From Antitrichia curtipendula (Eukaryota > Streptophyta > Bryopsida > Hypnales > Leucodontaceae): a DNA stretch of 64,000 nt. Positions 1 through 12,019 of the stretch are shown one piece after another. The translations under genes were made by a program, and so were the position numbers. The stretch lies in the NCBI GenBank assembly GCA_951230915.1, contig OX579633.1, positions 4,526,001-4,590,000 of the forward strand. The letters run 5' to 3'. The notes under the pieces are model-generated. The model was not told the DNA's origin. It ran no database searches and worked only from the letters and a program-made list of their open reading frames with translations. Position 1 is the stretch's first letter. Every line of letters starts with the position of its first letter.

Positions 1-110
1 ATGTGTCTACTTTGCTATTGATGAAGTATTGTCAAGTGTGGTATATTCTACACCATCTACTTTAGAGCCAAGGTAGTGATAGTGCATTGTACTGAATGTT
101 ATGGACATAA

Positions 111-1229
111 TCGCCATTTACCTCTAGGGTCCGGGCCGATTTGTTGTGTAAAAGGGCCCAAATCCTCATTTGTAATTGGACAAAAGGTTGAAATCAATCC
201 AAACCTATTTATACATAGAGGCCAGGGAAATTTGGTGAAGTGAATTTTTTTATTGAAAAAAAACATGGCCCAAATTCAATGAAGTAGGTGCACCAAAACT
301 GGAAGGCCAACTCTTGGTCTTAGGGCCAATGTCAAATTTCAATTAATTAATTATTAATAAAAAAATATTTTTTCAACATATGATATTCATTGGATTTTGT
401 GCAATCAACCTCAAGAAAAATTGTCCAGCCTCTTGGTGTATAAGAGAGAAGGGAGGCTGAAATTTTCCAAGGTTTTGTTGAACCGACTTGACTTCTTGGC
501 CTCAAGGCCTTTCCATATTGGAGAATTGGTCCCCATTATAATCTTAGGGCCACTTTATACTTAGAGGCCGGGCCAATTTGTTGTGTCAAAGGCTAAGAAT
601 TCGCACTTGTGATTGGACAAAATGCTGAAATCAGCCCCAATCCCTTTACACCTAGAAGCCGGGCCAATTTGGTGGAATTAACTTTTTATTCAACAAAGAT
701 ATGATTTGACATGGCCTGAGCTCACTAAATTGAATGTACACCACATATGGGAGGTCAATTCTTGGTCTGGAGGCCAATGCTAGATTTCAATTAAAAATTA
801 TAATTTTATAAAATATTACTTTTTTTCAACAAATCACATCCGTTGGATTTTGTACAATTGGCCTCAAAGGGAATTGACCCGGCCTCTAGGTGTAAAGTGA
901 CCCTGAAAATTTCAGCCCTCTCTCTCTTTTTTTTTGTAGATTTTATTGAATCGGCCTAGCTTCTTGGCCTCAAGGCCTTTACATACAGTAGAATTGGCCC
1001 CCATTATAATGTTATTCTAATGGGTAGTTGAGGCCAGCCTCTAGCTCCAAAAGGGGCTGAAATTTTGTGCAATCGGCTTGAAGGAGAATTGGCCCGACTT
1101 CTAGGTGTAAAGCGGACCTTATTCTAATGAATACCATAGTGAGGACAACTCTGCACACTAAAATGGGCTGAAATTTTGTACAATCCACCTCGTGGAAAAT
1201 TGGCCCGGCCTCTAGGTGTAAAGCATCCC
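111..1229 (-). mobile_element. Outer non-autonomous PIF/Harbinger derivative, split by a nested copy
   Basis: The left part (111 to about 543) and right part (about 1122 to 1229) match the two ends of the complete PIF/Harbinger element at 55476-58960, in reverse orientation. Matching blocks include the terminal motif around 'CTCTAGGTGTAAAG' at the right end, the nearby 'GGGCCGATTTGTTGTGT' block, and the 'TTCTTGGCCTCAAGGCC' block. TAA occurs directly outside both ends (108-110 and 1230-1232), as expected for a PIF target duplication. The outer left end is degraded, which suggests an old copy. No coding capacity remains. Subtracting the nested copy, the element is about 540 bp. Confidence 0.75.
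547..1118 (-). mobile_element. Inner non-autonomous PIF/Harbinger derivative (about 572 bp)
   Basis: Starts GGGCCACTTTATAC and ends GGTGTAAAGCGGACC, near-matches to the terminal repeats of the complete element at 55476-58960. It is flanked by TTA on both sides (544-546 and 1119-1121). Internally it keeps only the two sub-terminal regions of the parent: the 'ATTGGACAAAATGCTGAAAT' side and the side carrying 'GAATTGGCCC'. The transposase and Myb-like genes are missing, so it would depend on an autonomous relative. It sits at the TTA that follows CCCATTATAATC in the outer copy. Confidence 0.85.
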
Positions 1230-1232
1230 TAA

Positions 1233-2582
1233 GCAATAGTCGTTCTTTGACTCCTCTTTTTGAGAGTTTTTATTATTCCACAAGTGGGTACATAGGGAAT
1301 CACTAAGTTATGGACATTGTACAATCCTTGTCCAGTTGTCCAGTTCCAGTTTGTTTTAAAAAAAGATGGAGCATATGGGAAGCGGAAACTGGTTCACGTG
1401 AAAAGTCCTGCAGCAAGTAATGACAGCTGCATGGCAAGCAGAATATTTATGCACTTTTCCTTGTCCTTTTTCCAGACTACTCAGTGCCTGCCAACCCTCA
1501 CTTACAATTTTCTATTGGAAACGTCTCCACATCAAAATTTCAAGTTGTCTGATTGATGCTCCTTCAATTATAATTACCCCCCCTGCGTGTAGGTCAGTTT
1601 CGTAAATAATTAGGGAAAAATTTGGAACATGTCTAAAAATTTCAAAAAAATGTACAACTACATTTGAAAATCTGGATTATTTTTGTTGTTGGTGCCAATT
1701 CTGAATATCCAAAAAAATACTCTTGAGAAAACTTTGAAAATGGAACACATTTACGCGCATGAAGAGAAAAAAATCAACCCAAAATTGGGAGTGTCGAACA
1801 AGTAAGAGGAGCAAAGTGCTGAAAGTCAAGAAAGAAAATGGAAAACGAGCTGTCTCAAATTGTTGAATAGCAAAAAGTAAATTATTTCGGCATGCAAGTG
1901 CCAAAACTGACATGCATGTACAACAGTGTGCCATGTGCCGTTGCCACAATCAAAAGAAAAGTAAAAGTGATTTTCTAACTAGTGTGCCATGTGTTGTTGC
2001 CATGCCCAAAATAGAAGTACAATTTTTTAAATTTTTTTTTTAATTCATTAAAACTTTGAAATTCAATACCTTTAATACTATAGCTTGAGAGATTGTGCTC
2101 ATGTACGAATTAAAAAGTTTATGCACAAAGGAGTGCAAGGGCTTTGTTTTGTGGCATTTGGACATGTGAACTAAAAGCTATGATTTTTTCAAAATGAAAA
2201 AGATAGCTCAATTCATTTTTAAAATTTTTAAAAAACCCATAACTTTTAGTTCATAGGTCTAAACGTCAAGAAATTGGCATGAATAGAAAGCTTTGAGCAC
2301 CTAGGAGAGCAAGGGCTTTGTTTCGTAGCATTTGGACATGCAACATGAGGCTTATGATTTCTCCAAATAGAAGATAATTTAATTCAGTTTTGAAATTCGT
2401 AAAAACTTTGAAATTCAATAACTTTCACAATGTTTGTCCAAACGCCATGAAACAAAGTCTGTACACCCTTTCTTGCTAAGAACTTTCCAATGGTACCAAA
2501 AACATTGATGGACACCTCATGATTTCTTAGATTTTAGTGTATCAAACAAATAAAATGAAACAAAACAAACAACCTAAATTAA
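1233..2582. other. Intergenic AT-rich DNA with diverged direct repeats
   Basis: No credible gene was found. From about 2050 to 2760 there are several diverged direct repeats containing variants of 'AACTTTCACACCATAGGTCC' followed by a CAAAG-rich segment, for example near 2220, 2410 and 2620. They look like an old, eroded tandem or nested repeat. Short reading frames here have no recognisable domain. Confidence 0.5.
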
Positions 2583-2767
2583 GGTATAAAATTTTTTAAA
2601 CAAAAAATAACTCAAAAATCCATAACTTTCACACCATAGGTCCAAACGTTACAGAACAAAGTCCATGCACCCCTCCTTGCCGAGAGCTTTCCGACTATAC
2701 CACAAACGTGACCCGAAGATGTACATTCCAAGAGATCTCAATGTAATAAATAGACAACATGCCTACC
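2583..2767. repeat. Possible small TTAA-bounded element (GGTA ends)
   Basis: TTAA (2579-2582) followed by GGTATAAAAT, and CATGCCTACC followed by TTAA (2768-2771). The layout matches the GGTAG-type elements elsewhere in the window, but the inverted match between the ends is only a few bases, so this may be coincidental. Confidence 0.3.
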
Positions 2768-3370
2768 TTAAGGTGTAGATTTCATCTTTGCTTTTATTGA
2801 ATGGGTGGAAAAGTGGAGCACCTTGAACACATTCATCCAATCTCTTGTTGAACTGCCCTCTAAAATAAGGTTATTCTTTTTCCTCTCTGCAATGAAATTC
2901 CATTCCATTTGTATCCAAAAAAATAAAAATAAGGCAAGGTTACCCAAATATGTTCCCCAAATCAAGTCTTAACGATACTGAAAAAGTCTACAAATCCTAT
3001 TTTGACCTCTTGTAATTTTTTTAAATATTATATTCAAATATTGTTTTTAGATTTCACCCATCTTTATTTCAATTTGTCTTGAGCGATTAAAAATTTAGAG
3101 CTTCTTCACACTCAACAATGCTTGTCAAAGAAATTTGCTTGGTTTTCAATACTAAAAGGACCAAACAACGGGGGGGTTTGGGCAAGATAGCGATTTTGGG
3201 CAGCTCACTACAAATGGAATGTTCACTATATTTTTTGAATTTCTTTTGTGTATGGGGACAAGGAGTACCTTGCCGCTCCCCCAAAAAAAATTTAAAATTT
3301 AAAATTGGATGTGCCGATGAAGAATTATGGGGAAAATGTTTTATTTTTTTTATAGACATGGGGCAACGTA

Positions 3371-3515
3371 GGCATCAGTGATCCCAGAACTAGTTTTGGA
3401 TTTTTAGCCAAATGTTCATTTTTGGAAGATTTTGAAAAAAATTTACACTGAGGACATGTCAAATTTATTAGCAAGTGAGCGAAATTTAGCCAGTTCTGGG
3501 ATCGCTGGTAGGCAT
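3371..3515. repeat. Short inverted-repeat element
   Basis: The left end reads GGCATCAGTGATCCCAGAAC. The right end (near 3492-3516) is its inverted counterpart, ending CTGGGATCGCTGGTAGGC. A less exact outer inverted match (ATGGGGCAACG at about 3358 against GCATTGCCCCA at about 3547) suggests a larger foldback unit. It is non-coding; the small reading frames crossing it on both strands come from the repeat. Confidence 0.55.
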
Positions 3516-3993
3516 GGTAGCTTAAACTAAAGCAAAAATTTACATTGCATTGCCCCAAAGAGCTTAGGCAAGCTCTCGTCCCAAGTTTAGACTAAGGTAC
3601 TTCTCTAACATTTTTCTAGACTGATAAATTTGCCACAACGTACAAGGAGGTGGTGGTGGCAACGAGGTAGTTGTTATGTGGCTTCCCTTTGCCTAACGGG
3701 TTGGTATCTCCTAATTGCCACATTTGAACTTAAAAAAATCAAACCCTATGCAAAGCTCTTGTGCAAAATGCACCCCCACACGGTGCGTTCCCTAGCGTTA
3801 AGAGTAGTTCCCCGACATTCCCGTGGTAGGAGAGGGCCCTATTGCTCATTTTTCATTTTAATCATCCCTTGAAAACGCCCAAATCAGCAGGGATTGCCGT
3901 CTTAACGTCCATATTACCAAAGATTTGTTGATCTGTCCATGGTACATTAAAGCTGATACGGAAATTAAAATCTTCGGCCACAAGTTAAGTTAA

Positions 3994-4294
3994 GGTAGGG
4001 GTCTATAAAAGCAACCTGACTCTAAAAGCGACCTCTAACATAAAGGTACATCTTACTTTCTTCAATGTACCAACGTTGGACATTTCAAGAGGGGGGCGCT
4101 TTTAGAAACCATTGCGTTTCAACTTCAAAAATTTGTAACTAACTCCACAAAGGTCCAAAAAATATGAAACGACTTGGATTAGATGCCAATTCCATTTTTC
4201 TTCCTAGTACAATTTACTGAAAATTGTTTCAAGGAGTTTAGCTTCCCTGAAAATGCAATCAGCTCTTAAAGGGTTGCTTTAACAGCCCCCTACC
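3994..4294. mobile_element. GGTAG-type TTAA element, family 1, copy 1 (301 bp)
   Basis: The left end GGTAGGGGTCTATAAAAGCA and the right end, inverted (GGTAGGGGGCTGTTAAAGCA), form terminal repeats of about 24 bp. The left flank is TTAA (3990-3993) and the right flank TTAC, read as TTAA with one change. It is homologous to 14865-15165 (opposite orientation, same length) and 40694-40979. Non-coding. Confidence 0.8.
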
Positions 4295-4299
4295 TTACC

Positions 4300-7186
4300 T
4301 TACCACACTGGCTTCATGTTCTTGAGCCACTCCCATGCCACCCTGCTGGACCAAGTCTAAGGTACTGTTTGGGGCATCCTTTGCAAAATCATAGCAGTGT
4401 ATTGATTGATAAGGTTTCTTGTCTGAATGTTTTGCCCAGTCTGGCATTTTTTTTGCGGATTGGCCCATATTGTTAGAGCATCTTCATCAGTACGAGGAAA
4501 CGTTGTCTCGTCTCTGGGAAATATGGGGACACTGTTTCATTACAACAAACTCTTGTTTGTCCCACATGTGCAATTTGCTGCAAATTTTGAGTCTTTCAAC
4601 CAACCACAGAGGCTTCTAGTGACGCAAAGCAAAAAGAATCTCCATCGTCGCTAATCCAGTGAACTATTTGTGGAAGAAAAAATAGTTTGGGTGGAGTGGT
4701 GGTCCCCAACAAAATTGCAATTTTATGTGGTGAACCAAAGAGAATATTTTTTAGCAGGGATAAGCATTTGTCGCTCACTTTTCATCCTCCAAACACAAAC
4801 ACCATGTTGGGGGCTTGTTTGGTGTATTGCTGACGATGTTATTAGAGCACCAACAATTGTATGCTTAAAATAATGGGCCCAATTACCACAGTTGTTTTGG
4901 GAAGAGCAATTGGCCATTGTGGGTATTATAGAATTGGTGGTGTACATTGAAGGGCAACACTTTTGTCCACAATGGGCTTGCTTCCTTTGGTGTCCACATA
5001 CATTGCACCCAAATGCCCAATTACCTTAACCCATAAACGACGTTGAGGATGTTTTCCGACCAATGAATGAGAAAGAACGTCTCCATGCAGGACAAAAATG
5101 CAACTATTAATCCTCCAAATTTTGTGTAAAAAGGGAAGGTCTTCTTCCCATGGTTTGACTTCCAATGAGTGCTTTTGCATTTTTTTAAGCCAACAATTCA
5201 CATGGTTCCAACACAAATGATTTCCACGGTGACCAACTCTTCTTTGAAGGGTTAAGTTAGGATGACTCAATTTTGTCCTTTTGTTTGTTCTATGCATTTA
5301 GATTTGTCAAATTTACACAATTTATTTTTTTGTAAAACAAAAAATCTAAAGAATTTCCACAAGTATTTGGGTCAATACCTATTTGGGAAAAGAAAGACAA
5401 AAAAATAGAAGAACTCCAGCTTATAAGATGTTGGTGTAAATGAAGAATTTGTTCACTAGAAAGACATGTTATAGGTGGTCAAGGCAATAATATATAACTC
5501 CATGTTGAATGCTCGATCACTGAACCCTATGTCCAAACAATTTGAATGAGTGTTTGTGGTGAATACCATAATAATGCTGTAGCTATGAATACTAGAATTA
5601 CTTTTACTCAAATTATTCCAACTTTTGCATCAACAACTTCATGGCATAAAAAAACATTCTATCTTCCAAAAATTAGCCAAAATTGGATTTTAAACTCAAG
5701 AATGCCTCCCAAATTTGAATATAAATGTGTAAGGATATATACATGACCATTGAAATGGATGAAATAGTGACAATGAGTAGTGTCATGTGTACTTTGGACC
5801 CCAAAAGTTGACATAAAATATTTTTTTGTATTGGACACTGAAGTTTCACAAAAAAAGGTATAAATAGGGACAAAATTTTGTCTTCATACTGAATAGGATT
5901 CAGTGATAGATAGTGCTTCCAATTTGAATCAGTATTGCACCTCAAACACATCATAGAAACTCAAAAGAAATGTTCATGTATTCTACTTAGTGTTGTATTT
6001 GAACATGATAAGGGTTTAGATCATAACATGACATCCAAATGAAAGAAGCTAAGGGCCTCCTTATATGTATTGGTATGTGTGTGTGTTCACCGATACCAAA
6101 ATATAAAAAGTACTTTTATCTTTCTTTTACAATGTAGAATGCACTCAAATATTGGTGGAACTTATTCTCCTACTTCTAAACTCTACAATGATTGGTAGAA
6201 TTGTTCTTCTCTTTTACTCCATCCATCCTGAAATGATTGTCCATTTTGAATGTCATATTTTTGTAAGGTTGTTTTGAGTAGGTCAAAATAATATTTTCTT
6301 GTGGCTAATTTTATTTAGGTTGTAATGAATACTTGAAATGTTCTTAATTGATTCTAGTGATATAAAATTTGGAATCCTACTTAATTATGTGTTTCACAAT
6401 ATGTCAATGAAATTGGCTTAAAAAATTATCAACAAAATTGTGGACAATCATTTCAAGACGGAGGAAGTAATACTTTTTCTATTGACTAGACTTCACATAT
6501 AAGCCTACCTTAACTATTGAATTATCAATCCAATGGTTTATGTCTTACCACATTTTTGTAAATCTATTTGTATTTTAGGAGGGCATCATGTATATGGTCC
6601 ATGCAGACCTTTAACCCCTAAACTCGGGAAGTTCACTTAGAATGTCCATTAGAAACCACGTGCAAACAAAATTTTGGACCCCCTATTTATTTTTTGAGTT
6701 TTAAATAACAAATAAATCAGTAATGAAAAATAGATTTTTCTACTTTAAAAGTTTATGTTTTGAATTATTGATATTTTTATTTGTTAATAATAATTAGCTA
6801 CAAATTTTTGAAGTAAAAAGATACACTGTAGAATAGAAAAATAATTTTAACACCCCTATATTATATAAGAAAAATTTGTCTAAAAAATGAACAAAAAATT
6901 CCTAAAAATAACTTTCTATTAAAAGCTCATTTTGAGTTGAATATTGATTCAATGTTCATCTAAATGTGTTCTCTATAATCATTTGAGTTGAAAAACATAT
7001 CATTTTAGATCATTTTTCACCTCTTCTAGAAATCATTTCATATTTTATTTGAGTTGGAAATTTTGGCAATAGAAACCTATAGTCATTATTAAACAATGCT
7101 CAAAATTTTAATTTGAAATTATAATCTATTAAAAAACACTTGTTTGCATGTGATTTGTTGTAGTAGAACTAAGTGCACCCCCCACG
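4300..7186. other. Intergenic DNA without a recognised gene
   Basis: Mostly AT-rich, with a GC-richer stretch at about 4300-5250. Within it lies a minus-strand frame of 123 codons (4926-5297) with no recognisable domain. Phrases such as TTAGAGCATC near 4477 and TTAGAGCACC near 4841 recur in the window (12599, 39591) and resemble ends of small inverted-repeat elements common in plants. I could not define a complete element here. Confidence 0.4.
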
Positions 7187-7980
7187 CCCCTAAAGGTTAG
7201 AGAATATGTTTTCTCCAAAAATGCTACAAACTATCATTTCTAGTATCAAATTTTTGAAAAAAAACATTTTCAGACAAATGTAACCACAGGATCTTGTTTT
7301 ATGCTAGTTTGAAAAGATGTGATCAAACTTTCAGAAGTTTTCACCATGTGGATTGCAAGATATTAGCGTTTGAAGTGGCAAAAATCCTTTTTTGTCCCTG
7401 TGAGAAAACGGCAGCTGCACTTCACAAGTTCACATTTGTATGAAAAAATGTCCAAAATGGTGGTTACCCTTTGGATTCATTCTTCAAAGCAAGTTGTCAA
7501 ACATGCTTACATTTTTTGAGATCAGATGGAATTGTACAATATATAGGAAGAAATTGAATGTTTAGTTATATATGGTTAAATATATTAAAATAATTAAACA
7601 TTGAATAATTTTAATATGTTTAGTTAAATATGGTTCTTCTACAGTTGAATGTTTAGAATATATAGGAAATATTTGAATAATTAAACATTGGTTCTTCCAC
7701 ATGAATATAAATCTGAAGAATCAATTTCAAATTTTTATTTTTGAAAAAAGTGATTTTTAAAGGATTTTTTGAGCTGCCTACCGACCAATAAAAATTACAT
7801 ATTATCCAATAACTTCTTAACCGTATAGTCAAAAGTTATGAAAATTGTTGGACCTTAAAGCTTCCCCTAGGGCACATGTTGTTTGAAAATTTCAAAGAAA
7901 AAAATCAAAAATAATGTTTGTAAGGAGCTGCCCAAAATTGCTATGTTGACCTCAAAAAATGGTGTTTGGTCCTTTAGGGA
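7187..7980. mobile_element. TTAA element, family P, degraded copy
   Basis: Starts CCCCTAAAGGTTAG and ends GTCCTTTAGGGA followed by TTAA (7981-7984). The left TTAA is lost. The interior matches the better copies at 41739, 48776 and 49693: the ATGCTACAAACT segment, then ACCACAGGATCTTGT, then the GATTGCAAGATATTAGCG core, then GTCCAAAATGGTGG. No transposase. Confidence 0.7.
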
Positions 7981-8456
7981 TTAACAAGGGATAGAAGTGA
8001 ATAATTGACTATTTCCAACTGAATAGTTCCTAACTTAGACCTTTCAAAATGAACTTTCAAATGTGGATCTATGGTGTGTAGTCTATGGCCTCCCACTGGT
8101 CACACTAAATTGATTACTCCCGTGTTGGAGAAGAATATGACCCCATAACCGGTTGTTGACTTTTTGTTGCTAATGTGGCACCATCCCATTGGCAAGGCCC
8201 ATTGCCATTGCCATTACAAGTTGCAACTCATAACCTTCTTTCCTTTCAACTTGCTTCCTACACTCTTGGATCATGAAAATCAAAGGTTGTGATTGAAAAA
8301 TGTACAACCGGTTATGTCTGACAACCTAATCGCTGCTAGTGCGGCTTATTGGTTATCTAATACACTCAAGATTGGGAGGACAGAGGACTAGTTAACTTAC
8401 TAGTGAGATTCTTCTAAGCTCCAGACAAGCACATCATGCAATTTGAAGTAAGTTAA

Positions 8457-8867
8457 GGTAAAAGGCTCAAAAATGGCACATCTAAGGGCTGGTCCGCCTT
8501 TTTCGTATATTTCATTGGACGGGAAAAAATTTAGCTCATTTTTCACAAACAAAGAAAAATAAACAAGGGAATCTAACCCAAGTGGTTTCGTATTTTTCCA
8601 AGCATTTTTGAATTACTTATGAATTTTCAAACGAGTTGGATCATAGGTCCCTATTTATGACCCTAGGTCTTCTATAAACAATTCATTTGCAATTCATCTA
8701 AATGATGAGGAAAGCAAAGCGAATGATTGGCTCTTGCAATTGAAAATTCTTTTTTCCTTGATTCATTCAATGATTATACATGTTAATTTTAGAACCAACT
8801 CACATCCATTTTACAACCATTTCTAGAGTCTGTTCTTAATGCCCATTCCATTTCAAAGCCTCCTACC
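8457..8867. mobile_element. GGTAG-type TTAA element, family Q, copy 1 (411 bp)
   Basis: TTAA (8453-8456) precedes GGTAAAAGGCTCAAAAATGG. The right end inverted reads GGTAGGAGGCTTTGAAATGG and is flanked by TTAG. The interior ('GCACATCTAAGGGCTGGTCC', 'GAATGATTGGCTCTTGCAAT') is shared with 11602-12014 and, inverted, with 10041-10450. Non-coding. Confidence 0.75.
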
Positions 8868-8871
8868 TTAG

Positions 8872-9935
8872 ATTGTTGTAGCTCAAAGGGGATCCGATTG
8901 CAAGTATGGATGTGGGTGGACATACAATGCTTGCACTTTTTAAAGTAAGTTGACTTTTTCATTAATTCGTTTGCAAATCATGATGATAATCTCTGAAGTT
9001 GATTGATGCTCATTACTCCCTTTGCAAATCCAAGGAGCTAGGTTTGCTTCTCCAATTCCACTGGAAAGGGCATCAATTTTTTTTGGCAAAGTTGGAATTC
9101 TTGTGAAGCTTTTGTCCCCTTTAAAAAATTGACTCTCCAACCCAGCCAATAATGGAGATTGGTCCTTAATCCTTAAAGGACGTGACCCATAACCAAGGTA
9201 GTCACCAAAATTGCTTCAATTATTGTATCAATAGGTGCATTCTTTGTTTCTATAGTGAACAATGAAATAATCTATTGACCACTTTGCAACCTCAACATCC
9301 TTCAAGGGTAAAAAATCTTCAATGTTGTCAAGAATATTATCCCCTCCATGAAGAAAATTGGTATCCATGGGGTGGGTCATTGCATGTTTTCAAGAGCTTG
9401 TTGTAGAAGCTACATAGAGTATATTTATATATGCTGACCAGGCATAAAAAACTTGACTAGCATGGTTGCTAAATATAATTGAAAGAGAATAAACTAACAT
9501 ATATTTTTATACAGAAATGGATTGGTTTGGCTCATGATCTTACCATCAACTGTTTTTTTTAATGCTAAACATTGACAAACCACGGTGGTAGTTGCTATGA
9601 TCAAAGATTGAGGGGGTAAAAATCGTGACATTGAGTTCTACTACAATTCCTTGCGTTTACTGTACAAAACATTGGAGAGATGAAAAACCCTAATTAACAT
9701 TGAGAAACTCCATCTACCACACAATGTAGTCAACAATGTAGTCAAAAGTGGCAGGCATTGCCATGTACACATTAGATGTTTTCTAGCTCCTCTGGATGGC
9801 TGTTTCAGGCTCGTTCCCCTTGTTGTTCCCGATGTAATGTGAGAACAACACGTTGTTAGAAATTTTCATTTTCATTTTCATTTTTAAAAATTCTTAAAAT
9901 AGAAAAAAGAAAGTTGAAAAAGAAATAAAATTGTT
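8872..9935. other. Intergenic DNA, nothing recognised
   Basis: AT-rich sequence without a supported gene or a repeat I can delimit. A short (TTTTCA)n-like stretch lies at about 9866-9886. Confidence 0.4.
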
Positions 9936-9962
9936 TGACGTGGTCGAACTTCGGCCACGTCA
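9936..9962. repeat. Near-perfect 27-bp palindrome
   Basis: TGACGTGGTCGAA and its inverse, with one mismatch, flank a single central base. The outer arms TGACGTGG and CCACGTCA contain ACGT cores of the type bound by plant bZIP factors. No gene lies close by on either side, so a regulatory role is unsupported. Confidence 0.5.
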
Positions 9963-10040
9963 TACTACTGCCCTTGCATTCCCACAATCTGGGAACAAAG
10001 GAAAACTCGTAGCCCTTTACAAGGATCGAATCCCTTCTAA

Positions 10041-10450
10041 GGTAGTGTACTATAATTGCAACCCGCTCCTTCAAACCGACCCTATAATTAGTTGTAGAAT
10101 GGATTGCAGGTGATCCTTCAATGGACCACTTTAGCTATTGAATGCATCAAGGAAATTTATTTTTTTTCTATTGCAAGAGCCAATCATTGATCTTGATTTC
10201 CTCAAATCACTTTAGAAGTTGCAAGGGGACAGATTTTGAGAGACCTAGGGTCACAAATAGGTACCTACAACAGAAATCTTTGAAAATTCATAACTAATTC
10301 AAAAATGCTTCAAAAAATATGAAACCACTTGTGTTACATTCGGCATCTATTTGACTTTCTCTGAAAAATGAGCTAAAAATGTTTTTAATCATACAAACCT
10401 ATGAAAAAGGCGAATCAGCCCTTAAAGGGTTGCAATTACAGCACACTACC
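10041..10450. mobile_element. GGTAG-type TTAA element with a family-Q interior (410 bp)
   Basis: The left end GGTAGTGTACTATAATTGCA and the inverted right end GGTAGTGTGCTGTAATTGCA match closely. Flanks are CTAA on the left and TTAA (10451-10454) on the right. The ends resemble family 1 (compare GGTAGGGGTCTATAAAAGCA). The interior, for example CAAGAGCCAATCATTGATC, is a reverse-orientation match to family Q at 8457. It links the two families. Non-coding. Confidence 0.75.
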
Positions 10451-10499
10451 TTAATGCAGTTGAAGACATTGCATTCCAGAAAGTCCAAATCCCCTATAA

Positions 10500-11010
10500 G
10501 GTAAACCAGCCTATGACAGGCATAATGACTAATTTGGTATGTTGCCATTAGCAAAATAAAATCAGATTTTTTTCTAGCAGAGACAACTTTGAGAAATGAA
10601 AGAAGCAGTTAAAATTTTAGTTTTTGGACAAAGTAAGAATTTTTTATAAATTTTTTAAGTATTTTTCCAAAACAGTCTGTAGACTATCTGAAATCAATAA
10701 AATATGTCTTCATGATGGTCATTTTACCACCTAATGCAGTCTTCAGATTTCCTAACACAACCACAAGAATTTTTAATGTGGCCATCACACAAAGGAATTA
10801 AAAAAAAACTCTTTATGATGAGTTTACACTCACAATGTGTAAGTGTCCTATGACAGTCATTACTAATTCTATCACAATCACCTAATGCACTAATGTGGGC
10901 CACTAACCAACCTAATTAAATTGTAGAAGCAAAAATCTGAAATGGACTATAATGGGGGGGTTATGTAGATGTCTGCATTAGACAATTGGCCTGTCATAGG
11001 CTGGTTTACC
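10500..11010. mobile_element. GGTAA-type TTAA-like element (511 bp)
   Basis: The terminal inverted repeats are GGTAAACCAGCCTATGACAG at both ends and extend to about 22 bp with the following GC. Flanks are ATAA on the left and TTAC on the right, each one change from TTAA. Degenerate internal copies of CCTATGACAGTCAT occur near 10847. No homologous copy elsewhere in this window was noticed. Confidence 0.75.
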
Positions 11011-11601
11011 TTACTCTCTCACAAGTTTAGAGTAGAAATTGGATCAATAATTGTACAACAAACATGTATCACGACTTGTATTCAAGAGCTATCAACAAAA
11101 AAATTTAGACTGGGGGGCACTTTGGCGACTTCATCCACATTTTTAATAGAAATGGAAAAAATTTGGATTTTTATTTTATTTTCTTTGCCAACAATTAGAC
11201 ATTTATTTTGTAATGGTGCAACTTGGCCCTATGGTGCCATGGAAAAGAAAAAGGGATGATGCTATTGTATAGCACACATTGCATACAAAAAATGATTTTT
11301 TCCTTAAATTTTTTTTGGGTGGGTGGGCAGGCTAAACCAAACCACTACTAGTGAGCTTTTTGTACTTTGTAGTCATCCCAAAAGATGTACACTTCCCATC
11401 CAACATTGAAGGGAGTGATGGTGGTAACATGGCTGATGAGTCATTGGTAAGGCATTGTTGCATCTTTGTCTTGACGCTCAGAATTAAGCCGCTGCAATAT
11501 GCTTATCCTCAGAGTTTTTTGAGTTTTTTAGGCACTCTCAAGGAGCTGGGATAGGAGGATGGGATTACAAGGCCCCAGTTTGTCAAGGTCAGTTTTGTCA
11601 G

Positions 11602-12014
11602 GGTAGGAGGCTCAGAAATGGCACATCTAAGGGCTGGTCCGCCATTTTCATGTATTTCATTGGAAGGGAATAGTTTTAGCTCATTTTTCAGACAAAGAGA
11701 AATAGATGAGGAATCTAACCCAAGTGGTTTCGTATTTTTTCAAGCATTTTTGAATTACTTATGAATTTTCAAACAAGTTAGGTCATATAGGTCCCTATTA
11801 ATGATCCTAGGTCTTTTTATAAACGGTTCACTTGTAATTCTAAAGAAAGATGGGGAAAGCAAAGCAAATGATTGGCTCTTGTAATTGATCATGCTTTTTT
11901 TTTCTTGATTCATTCAATGACTATACATGTCAATTTCAGAACCAACTCACGTCCATTTCATAGCCATTTATAGGGTCCGTTCTTAATGCCGGTTCCATTT
12001 TAGAGCCTCATACT
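11602..12014. mobile_element. GGTAG-type TTAA element, family Q, copy 2 (degraded ends)
   Basis: Matches 8457-8867 along its length: GGTAGGAGGCTCAGAAATGG at the left, then GCACATCTAAGGGCTGGTCC, and an eroded right end near AGAGCCTCATACTC. Flanking TTAA is not preserved, so this copy looks older. Non-coding. Confidence 0.7.
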
Positions 12015-12019
12015 CTAGT

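Noticed and set aside
4926..5297. 123-codon minus-strand frame
   Set aside because: No domain and no homologous sequence noticed. It lies in a GC-richer intergenic stretch where a frame of this length can occur by chance.
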